Origin: Epiperipatus broadwayi
Taxonomy: Eukaryota > Onychophora > Udeonychophora > Euonychophora > Peripatidae
DNA: 64,000 bases
Reading direction: 5' to 3'
NCBI GenBank assembly: GCA_028023455.1
Contig: JAQFVV010006221.1
Location: 9,279,011 to 9,343,010 of the forward strand
Position numbers and translations under genes: made by a program. The notes beneath the pieces were generated by a model that worked only from the letters and a program-made list of their open reading frames with translations, was not told the DNA's origin and did no database searches. Shown here piece by piece: positions 55,541 to 64,000 of the stretch (positions are counted from its first letter, which is position 1; every line of letters starts with the position of its first letter).

Positions 55541-56755
55541 TCAAATTAAAATTCACTGAACACAAAATTAAGGTTTTATATACTGGGTCTTTTGTGTTTT
55601 GTAGATTTTCACTTGAGAAAGTCTATTTAACAAACGAAATCGTTGTTGTAAGAGAATTTTGATACAAATTAATTTTGCTAATGTTTAATATTATATGATT
55701 TTCTTCCTTGGACAGTATTTAATTATTAACTTTATATATAAAATATTTTTTATATTATTTTTTAAGTTTATTAAGTTTTAATATTTTTAAAACTGAAAAA
55801 CTGTTTCAAAAGCTTTAATGTTTATATCAAATGTTTGAAACTATTCATAGGAGGTAAAACTGGTATTTCAGTTTTAAATAGGCCATATTGATCCTTGAGG
55901 CTGAACATGATTTATGATTATTTTTTATTTCATTCATATCTGAGAGATAGCCAATAAATACCCTTAGATAACTACTACTCATATTGAAAAAAAAAAAATC
56001 TTAAATAACTAATGAAAAATTAAAAAAGCTACAATTTAAATACTATATACTTTTTTCAATTAAACAAAACTTAAAAAATTATTAAACTTATGATAATATT
56101 GCCCATCTTACCACATTTTTTGAAATACAGGACAAAAATTAATATATATTAACACAATATAACATGAACATTGAGGATCTATATACGATTAAGTACAAAA
56201 CTGCTATATAGTTATATGATTAATAGATTGTACCTGTCTTATATTTTAGATATTTATATAATTATTTAGCTATTTGTGCAACTTTCAGCCATCCAGTTTT
56301 AAAATAACTCACGCACTAGATTGCATTCACTACAAATATATCACACACAAAATTATATTTATTTGTTCTTCTAAATAATACATTTCTGAAAGCGTTGATT
56401 ATTCATGACGCTAGACAATAATGGCAACAGTTTTGCATGGTTAATTTTTGATTAATTAAACGAATTCATTCTTGCAAAAAAATTATTGTATGCATCCACC
56501 TGTGGCACTTTATTCAATCTCTTTAAGGTAAAATTCCAAGTGATATTATCTCGATGGATTATTATCAATTCTGTTTATTAAATTTTGCCGATTTTTCATT
56601 CTTATTGTTTAAATTTAATAGTCAAAATAAATAGTTAAAATAAAAGTCATAGATCAATTCATAGATCACATGACCCTATCTCTTAATATAAAAAAATTTC
56701 AATTAGGTAGTATTTTTTAAAAGATGAAAAATTTCAATTATTATTTCAATGATAA
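55541..56755. other. AT-rich DNA, nothing recognised
   Basis: Inverted 'actttctcaaatt' / 'acttgagaaagtct' blocks at 55546 and 55611 form a small imperfect palindrome. Otherwise nothing. Confidence 0.45.
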
Positions 56756-56756
56756 G

Positions 56757-56900
56757 AATGGCTGAAGAGTTGGAGAGTGGAGAAGATTGAAGCTTGGCCA
56801 TTAAAGTTTGAAGATTTACTATCTTAATATAAACTGAGCAGAGATCTGGATCAACTGAAGAGTGCTGGATTAGTATGAAATAGGTATACTGGAGATCATC
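56757..56900 (+). mobile_element. Hammerhead family A element, decayed
   Basis: Head 'ggctgaagagttggagagtg' and 'gaagattgaagcttggccat', then a ribozyme with CUGAAGA (56855-56861), GAAA (56877-56880) and outer helix I GAUCU/AGAUC (56843-56847, 56893-56897). Inner helix I (AUCAA opposite CUGGA) is broken. The tRNA-like tail is missing. Confidence 0.65.
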
Positions 56901-59900
56901 TATCTATTTATTTTTTGCCAAAATGTGTTTAACACATATTCTATCAAAAAAAAAAAAAAAGAACAATATGGCCAGGGATTGCTAAGGGAAGCTATAGAGA
57001 TTTTTAAAAGGGCGTAAGAGCATAAATGAAAAGTGTGAATTAAAGAAAATTAACAATATTTGAAGAAAGCTATTTGAGGATAAAATATTTTTTAAAACTT
57101 TTCAACCAATAGAATTTAAGATGGAGGAGAAAATAACAAAAAAAAAAAAATAATGATTTTAAATCTCACCACACACATTCTTATGATTTGAGAAAGAAGA
57201 AATTCTTAGGAAAGTACTTGCGATTGTACTGAAACTTCAGTTATTTAGCTATTATATTTTATTACATAGAAGATCCCAGAAATAATACTATGCATATATA
57301 TATATATATACAGTAACAGCACAGAAAATAGGGGGTTAATAAAGGAGAATCTGGGATTACAAGGTATGACAAATGATTAGAAGTTTGTAACAGTATACCA
57401 CATTAGAGCTGAATTATGAGGAGATGGGAAACCATCATTATCCCCAAATAAAACAAAATAGAAAATTAAATAGAAAAGGAATGATAATGAATATAATAAG
57501 CATGAGAGATCATCAAAGAACAATTTACCCAGCATTACAGAGAAGAAGGACAAATATTTATCATTATGAATGATCAACAATAAAAAGAAAATCTTGTGAC
57601 TGAATTTGAAATGGGTCTATTGTAGACCAGACTAATTATTTAGCTATTGCCAAAGACAATAATTTGGATGTACAAACTCAGGTGCTAATCCATCAGAATA
57701 TATATATATATACATTAAATAATGATGAGGTACTAAAACATGCTGATCATCATCAATGCCATGGTCTTAGAGTACGATTAATGTACCGGTCAACAATGAA
57801 CTTAATTTCTAATTAATAATCAATAAAATGTAGTGTCTGAATTTTAAAGGATATATCTTTGTGCCATCTAGGGTTATCTGGAGTTCAAATACCAACCTAA
57901 ACTCCTAATCCATATAACTAACTGCTCTGCTCTAATCTAGATCAGGAAGCAAGAACTCTATAGACTATTACTGTGAGCAAAAGATAAATAAATAGATGAA
58001 ACAGCTTATTCTAAATCACTTTAAATAATTCATAGGTTTACCCTACTATAAGTAAATAGTTTTATTCAGATAATTAAAAAAATCCTAGAACACTAAGCTG
58101 TCTTGAAATAAAGACACACACTCTACCACCTCATGTAATAGGACTTGGAAGGAATAAAGACTAAAAAATATTTTAATACAATTATTTAATAACTAATTGA
58201 TTAACACTAAATAAAAGAAATTGACATGATAGTATGAAATTTTAAACATTCATTTCATCGAAAAATATATAGCTTCATAAAAATTATATTAACCAGTTGA
58301 TTTCTATCTATTAAATTAATGTCTAATTCATTAAATTATTTTTTTTAAATAATTAAGAATTGGAAAAACAACATCTTCAAAAAAAATAATCAAAGACCAC
58401 AATCTTTGACTTAGCTTAATTAGTCATTTGTTAAGTTTTTGAAGGGAAAAATGAATGACAAGGGAAAATGTTCCAAAAATTAAATTTAAAAAAAGTAAAT
58501 TTTTTTTTAAAAAAACCCTTTTTCATAATTTTAGGAAAAAATTGAATGGCTTAAAAACATATGTTTCACAATTTGAAACATTAATAAAAATATTTAAAAT
58601 GATCAATTCTTACACAAAAAATTATTTCTTTTATACAAGAAAAAACTTTTTTTTATACTATTAGTAAAAATACAATGTGTACACAAAAATATCTTTAACT
58701 GTGGTTTGATTCTTCTGTGGAGTCCTTTTTTCCAATTATAATTTCCAGTTGAACTTTCTCTTTGAAGACTTCTACACATGAGCATAATTAATTTGTCTGT
58801 TTACTTGTGTGCAGTATTTTCAGGTTAAAAATAGCAAGTTTTATTCATTTCTTTTCACTAAAATTTCCAGGTGATACTAGCATATACAGAAACCCATGCT
58901 CTTTATTGAAAGACAATGTTACAGATTACTTTAGGGGATAACTTCTGTACATTTTATTCCAATGAAGGTAGGTTAAATGGAAGATGTCTAGATTTTAGCT
59001 AATTTAGCACATGGTTTTCATGGTAGAAAACATTTTATAATTAAACTCAGTATACTGAAAGCTTGGTTATAACTTCTGGCATTCTATGCAACAGTTTAAA
59101 TAAGACCTGCTTTTTTCTTCTTTAGCAGCTGATATCAAGACTTGACTCTTCTTTCAACAATTAAGTTAGGAATAATTACTTCCCATAACAGACACTTGAG
59201 TTTTCTGGCTTATTCACAATCCTATTATTTTTTCTAGAACAATATTGTTTACAAGCCAATCACAATCTGTTTCTGATATGACAATTTTTTTATAACTAAT
59301 TAGGTAAATTTTTACAAAACAATTGTTCAGCTATTTTTCACCTTAATCATAGACATTGAAAAACAAGTCAAGAACTTAAAATAACAGCATAAAATTCATG
59401 ATATTCCTTTCTAATTATAAATATTTTCTTGAAAAAAAAACAAGGTAATCAGTTAATTACACTGATTTGATTTTTTTTGTAATGAAGAGAGAGATAAAGA
59501 GAAAAAAACAACAGCATTAAAAATAAAATTTACCAAAAGTATTAAAATTATTTTATTTTTATTTTATTTATTCTCTTTTAAGATTAATATTAATATCTAT
59601 TAAATAATTTACAAAAAAGAGAAAATTATTCTGTCTTAGTATATTTTCATAGTGTAAATTAAAACAACTAATTAATTATAATTACTGAAGAAAGAAAAAG
59701 AGGAACCAACTTGTTTACATTATTTTACAATTTTCTCTCTCTTCTACAATCATTTATAACTCTTATTAAAATATTTACATATTAAAATCGTATTCAATGT
59801 ATTTGAGAATTCTCATACTATCATTTTGGGACTTAAAATTATTTAGCTAATTGAAGACCCATTATTACTGTTTAATTTTAATATAGCAATGTAATCAACT

Positions 59901-59907
59901 GGTTATA

Positions 59908-59935
<28 letters not shown>
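56901..59935. other. AT-rich DNA, few features
   Basis: Microsatellite (AT)n at 57293-57310 and 57699-57712. A possible SINE trace lies at about 57860-57950, where the minus strand has 'gtatttgaactcc' like a B box. No gene recognised; short frames at 57377-57580 and 58455-58664 lack motifs. Confidence 0.45.

Positions 59936-59944
<9 letters not shown>
59909..59944. repeat. (CA)n(TA)n microsatellite
   Basis: CA dinucleotide run followed by TA run, immediately before the 1.4-kb repeat, copy 2; copy 1 is likewise preceded by TA repeats. Confidence 0.95.
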
Positions 59945-59945
<1 letters not shown>

Positions 59946-61300
59946 TGAACCAGGTGGAGAAGGATAACTCTGATTATATAAATTAAAATAAAACTATAAG
60001 ATAAACAAAACTAAAAATAATTATTATTAAATCTTGATCCACTCCAGCTGCACTTTTAATATTGCAGCACCAGACTCAAGTGGAAGTGGAGAAGTCAAAT
60101 ACAGAAGGCAAAGATCACCAGTGGCACCTATAACCAAACCACAGGTATACGAAATATAACTTGCAGCCACATTTCCAGGCTATAGAACTTCTCGGCTGCT
60201 AAATTTCAACCCTTTTGCCATCCGAAGTATTTTATTTATTTCAAGGTAAAACCCTTAGATGCCAGCTAATCATAATCTATACTTACCATCCCTGGGTGAC
60301 AGGTAAACACAATTAGTGCTGGTTTTAACCCTTTGTTAACTCTTTTGTTTATTTATAAAAAGGTAAATTATAATAAGCCACTTAAGGCCTGCACTTAATT
60401 ACAGATCAACTAAGAGTGATGTACCTGGTAAGAGAAGTGATCAAAATATAATTAGCAAACAAACACTTTATTTTAAAATACTTTTAATTAATAATAAAAG
60501 AAAATGATGTAAAATATTTAGCAGAAGAAATATTATAAAACTATTAGCATACTTTTATAAATATATGATAATAAGAATAATATAACTAATTATACATTTA
60601 CATGTGCACACATATTAGAAACTACATATTTATTATTCAAGGAAATCTTTATACACATTTAAGTAAATGTATTATAAGAGATTAAATGTACATTCACATA
60701 CTAGAATTCACTTTATATAATAATTATAGAAGGCACCCAAAATTGCTTCAGCTATTAATATTTGACAAAGTCAACATCAGTTTATGAATGAGAATAAGCA
60801 AGTTTATATTTACCTAGAATTTTTTGACTTATACTTCATGAATATGGCTCCTTGTTTCATCTCTTTTAAATTGGTTACTAAGTGGTTGGATTTTGAACCT
60901 CCTAATGGCTTTTGCTCTTGGCTAACTTCCTTCATTTATTGAGATAGACATCCTTAGTGGCTCAGATTATGTGGGCATGATTTCCAAATGGAGGACTTCT
61001 GATGTTCTGAAGGACCAGGATCAGACTGGCCTCATACTCCATTGGCTACTTAGCACTGCATGGTATTAATTAACTCATGAAGCAAATATGTGAAACAAAA
61101 TCAGAAATCAGAGTCTGAATGATGATGAATATATTTTGTCCTTTTCTATGAACCCCTCTCATTGTCTCTTCTATCACTCTTAATTAATTTGTACATTTTA
61201 TTAATAATATTTCCATTGTTTTTTTAATTTGCACACCCGCTTAGATTAATCTAGCTTTTGGATATGATATCATTTTGAATTACCTCCCATTGTTTTCATT
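59940..61300. repeat. Unclassified 1.4-kb repeat, copy 2
   Basis: Collinear with 43880-45225. It contains an extra AT-rich segment after 'gaaccaggtgg' and otherwise the same block order. Each copy begins at TA repeats and ends in T-rich DNA, so true ends are unclear. No coding frame conserved with certainty between the copies. Confidence 0.65.
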
Positions 61301-61423
61301 TATTGCAAATTATAATTATTATTTTCTTCTTCTGCTTATCTTCTGAGCAACCTCTGAGTGAATTTAAATTTATATGCTTTCCTTTTACATTTCTACTGAA
61401 TTTTACATTTACTACATACACAC

Positions 61424-61446
61424 ATCTTTCTCTCTCTCTCTCTCTT
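61424..61446. repeat. (TC)n microsatellite
   Basis: Run of TC dinucleotides followed by T/A homopolymers. Confidence 0.9.
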
Positions 61447-61464
61447 TTTTAAAAATTCATGATA

Positions 61465-61870
61465 ACTCTTCAGCCATCCATATCATTGAAAATCTGATGC
61501 TGGAATGTGTATCAATTGTATAAGATGGAGAGGATGACTAAAAGGAACTTGAGAGTCTGTGTTTGAATTCCTTCTAATTACATCTAGCTTAGGTATATAT
61601 ACTACACCTGTATTTAAATATTACACATTTAGCCTGTAGCTTGCCCATCTGTCTTCTGTGTATTTAAATGGATGTTAGGTCCTACATATAAGGGGTTAGA
61701 ATGACTTATGAGAGGGATCAGAATGACGTATGATCAACATGGGTATGATAACAAAATTGGCAAACAAGGACTTTGAACACGACATCATCAGATTTTCAAT
61801 GATATGGATGGCTGAAGAGTTGGAGAGTGGAGAAAATTGAAACCTATTCATTAAAGTTTGAAGATTAAAA
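61465..61870. mobile_element. Family A tail and head between inverted ends
   Basis: The ends 'cagccatccatatcattgaa' (61471) and 'ttcaatgatatggatggctg' (61796-61815) are inverted repeats of about 35 bp. Inside, at 61500-61580, is a family A tRNA-like tail ('aacttgagagtctgtgtttg'); outside to the right is a family A head ('aagagttggagagtggagaa'). No ribozyme core remains. Suggests circular permutation or rearrangement of family A units. Confidence 0.6.
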
Positions 61871-61974
61871 TTAAAAAAATCAGATATATTAATCTTTAAC
61901 TGAGGTTTAAAGTTTATATCTGTGCTAGAGATAATCTCTAGTTTCGAAAATGATTAGTAATAATCATTAGTATA

Positions 61975-62160
61975 TTTATCAGAAATGGATGGCGTCAAAG
62001 TTGTGAGTGGAGGAAGTTTGACAATGGTAAATGAAAAAGTAACAATTTACTCTAGATAAATACTTTGCATATAATAAAGATATATATGAGAGATAGTGAC
62101 CTGGGCCAACTGATGAGTGCTGGTTCAGCATGAAATGCATCTTGGGGGTCAATTGTCTTT
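61975..62160 (+). mobile_element. Hybrid element: A-like head with family B hammerhead
   Basis: Upstream sequence 'aatggatggcgtcaaagttg' and 'gagtggaggaagttt' resembles the family A head, but 'aataaagatatatatgagag' and the ribozyme at 62098-62150 are family B. After the ribozyme only a short 'gtcttttattgta' remains. A chimera or a common ancestor of both families. Confidence 0.6.
62098..62150 (+). ncRNA. Type I hammerhead ribozyme, family B
   Basis: Outer helix I GACC (62098-62101)/GGUC (62147-62150), inner helix I CCAA (62106-62109)/UUGG (62142-62145). Core CUGAUGA (62110-62116). Stem II GUGCUG/CAGCAU. GAAA (62132-62135). Stem III is only AU/AU with a two-base loop, two bases shorter than sister copies. 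Triplet AUC ends at 62141. Confidence 0.78.
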
Positions 62161-62214
62161 TATTGTATCTTTATTTATATGAATTTAAAAAGAATGGGAA
62201 AGTATGGAGGTGTT

Positions 62215-62455
62215 TATTATTTCTATAATTTGAAGATTTGCTATCTTAACATAAACCAACACTGATTATATGTATGTGAGGGAGATAATGATTTGGACCA
62301 ACTGATGAGGGCTAGTTGAGCACAAAATATATACATTGGAGCTTGTTTACCTTTTTTACATGTATGTGGGCATGTGTGTTGGTTGTATAAAATGGAGTGA
62401 ATGACTGAAAGGAGTTTGAAAGTCTGGGTTCGAATCTCTTCTAATTAAAATTTAA
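62215..62455 (+). mobile_element. Hammerhead family A element, decayed ribozyme, good tail
   Basis: 'aatttgaagatttgctatct' (head end), ribozyme region 62296-62345 with CUGAUGA (62302-62308) but GAAA changed to CAAAA context and stem II mismatched. The tail 'gtttgaaagtctgggttcga' has the best B box of the family, GGTTCGAATCTC (62427-62438). Confidence 0.7.
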
Positions 62456-63500
62456 GTTAGTAGAAAATATATTCTTCAACATAATTATATAATTTAATAG
62501 AAAAGGCCCTGCTCAATTTTTGCTTACAGCCCTGAAATTTTGACTGCCTCTGAGGACATAAATTGATTTAATAAAATGAGAAAATCACTGAAAAGTAGAA
62601 AAATTAAAAATGGTAAAAGTAGGTATAAAATGTTTAACAATGACTAGTCAAAAAAAGAAAATTCTAGATGAAGAAAGATTTTCAGAAAGCGCTGAAATAA
62701 GAAGTTGAGAAGAAAAGTAGGCATGATTTTATATACGATAAAATGAGACATTTTGTTAGAAAAAAATTAGTAAAATCAAACAAATATTGAAGCAAAGAAT
62801 AATAAATTATTTATAAATAAGATTGACATAATAAAAAACATAATAAAATACATTATTTAATACAATATAAATTTAATTGATATAGAAAAAAGTTTTGAAA
62901 ATTTTTAGAGATGTTAAATATTTGAATCCAAATTCTTAGAATAATAATAAATCATAAAAGCAAAATAAAATATTTACATATTATTTTATTAATGTAGAAA
63001 CAAAAAGATTTAGATATCTTTAGTGGTATCAATAAATGAAGTTATAATCTATTATTAATATTTATTTTGCCATTTCTTAAAGAAAAGAACAGCTAATTAA
63101 GAAAATTCCATTTTATTACTCACAGTGCTGTATGTTTGATGCACCTTAGTGATAAATTCATAAATTTGTATTTGTCACGTTATTAAATTATACACATATA
63201 CAACTTATTAGTATATAATATAGTAATTTAAATTTAAAATAGATATGAAGTGAAAGCAAAAAAAAGCAAAAACTCACCCAAAACAAGAAATGATTAATTC
63301 CTAAATTCATATACAGAAAATAAGATTTTTTTTTATTGCAGAATAAGGGTTAGAATCAAATTATTTTAAAAATAATTTAGAAGAATTATCATAGAACACT
63401 GAAATCAGTTAATAAACAAATATTTTAGACCTCACACAATATTTGAAGTTAATTATATAAGATGTAACAAAAAAGATATAAATTGCTTTATAATTTTATC
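62456..63500. other. AT-rich DNA, nothing recognised
   Basis: A-rich on the plus strand. No frame or repeat assigned. Confidence 0.45.
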
Positions 63501-63503
63501 ATT

Positions 63504-64000
63504 TTTTGATTAAAAAAAATGGAATTATTACTAAAAAGAGAGATGACATCATGAAATTGGTAAAAGATTTTTATCAAGAATTATATAGTAATAAAGAACA
63601 AGTACCTCCTATATCTATTACATCTTCCGAATTGCTCAGAATTTTAAATGAAGAAGTGAGACATGCAATTAAATGTATGAAGAATGGAAAGGCTCCAGGT
63701 AATGATGGAATTATAATTGATATATTAAAAGAAGCAGGTGAAGAAATAGAAAAAGTTTTAGCAAAGTTATATGCCAAATATCTAAATGATAAAGATGTAC
63801 CAGATGATTGGAAAAATGCAGTAATAATATTAATATTTAAAAAAGGTGATAAAGAAGATATTAGAAATTATAGACCTATCAGTCTTTTATCAGTTTTATA
63901 CAAAATTTTTACCAAGATAATTACAACTCATCTACAGAAAACATTGGATTTCCACCATCCAAGAGAACAAACTGGATTTAAAAGTGGTTTTAGTACAGTA
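63504..64000 (+). CDS. RTE-type LINE reverse transcriptase, partial
   Basis: The frame is open from 63504 (after TAA at 63501-63503) to the window edge, so the 3' end is outside. It starts inside the linker before the RT domain (KNGIITKKRDDIMK, then DFYQELYS), followed by MKNGKAPGNDGI, DVPDDWKNAVIILIFKKGD, NYRPISLL and REQTGFKSGFST, the first RT blocks of RTE-like LINEs. No stops or frameshifts occur over 165 codons, unlike the other LINE copies here. The endonuclease domain is absent: the likely 5' truncation point is near 63510. The catalytic YADD lies beyond the window. Confidence 0.85.

Overview
The window is AT-rich (very roughly three quarters A+T), repeat-dense animal nuclear DNA. I recognise no host protein-coding gene, no rRNA and no canonical tRNA gene. 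Almost everything identifiable is a transposable element or its debris: Penelope-like elements (PLEs) with a GIY-YIG endonuclease, RTE-type LINEs, tRNA-derived SINEs, a hAT transposase pseudogene, terminal-inverted-repeat (TIR) DNA elements and many fold-back (palindromic) elements. This mix, with multiple ribozyme repeats, points to an invertebrate metazoan. I cannot fix the phylum from the sequence.

The main result is a set of small repeats that each contain a type I hammerhead ribozyme (HHR). At least four families (called A, B, C and D here) carry the ordered core CUGANGA / stem II / GAAA / short stem III / NUH, with a helix I that closes the 5' and 3' sides and usually re-pairs beyond an internal loop. 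The clearest copies are 8399-8466 (A, +), 33568-33635 (A, -), 41442-41496 (A, +), 55335-55389 (B, +), 62098-62150 (B, +), 37621-37662 and 38520-38576 (C, +), 16702-16760 (C, -) and 37951-38007 (D, -). Decayed copies lie at 9510, 16250, 19771, 35751, 43770, 55055, 56843 and 62296. A fifth, PLE-linked type is at 18963-19006. Families B, C, D and the PLE type recur as fold-backs in which the ribozyme sits between inverted arms. A family C pair at 16135-16790 is a head-to-tail dimer with cleavage sites 455 bp apart, the expected genomic form of a retrozyme. Family A carries a tRNA-like 3' region with a B-box-like motif.

Layout. 1-7600: AT-rich sequence with no genes and a few degenerate repeats. 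7600-8600: PLE fold-back, GIY-YIG remnant, family A. 9380-10340: family B fold-back and another palindrome. 11181-12610: TIR element with a nested SINE. 13680-13815: degenerate telomere-like repeats. 14205-14830: antisense RTE 3' end. 16135-19260: family C dimer, hAT pseudogene, PLE fold-back with HHR, SINE. 19620-26135: family C fold-back, an inverted RTE fragment interrupted by a SINE, a second TIR element. 27474-29141: fold-backs and a mariner-like TIR element. 31040-33180: the largest coding remnant, a PLE. 33440-39740: families A, C and D, SINEs, a hAT end and fold-backs. 40920-45250: SINE, family A, PLE remnant, first copy of a 1.4-kb repeat. 45250-51600: sparse AT-rich DNA. 51600-56900: SINEs, LINE remnant, family B pair. 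59940-62460: second copy of the 1.4-kb repeat and an A/B cluster. 63504-64000: RTE reverse transcriptase, open to the window edge.

A working model (inference): PLE or RTE machinery mobilises the non-coding elements. The SINEs show A-rich tails and target-site duplications typical of LINE priming. The hammerhead repeats would be transcribed, self-cleave into unit-length RNAs and perhaps circularise before being reverse transcribed.
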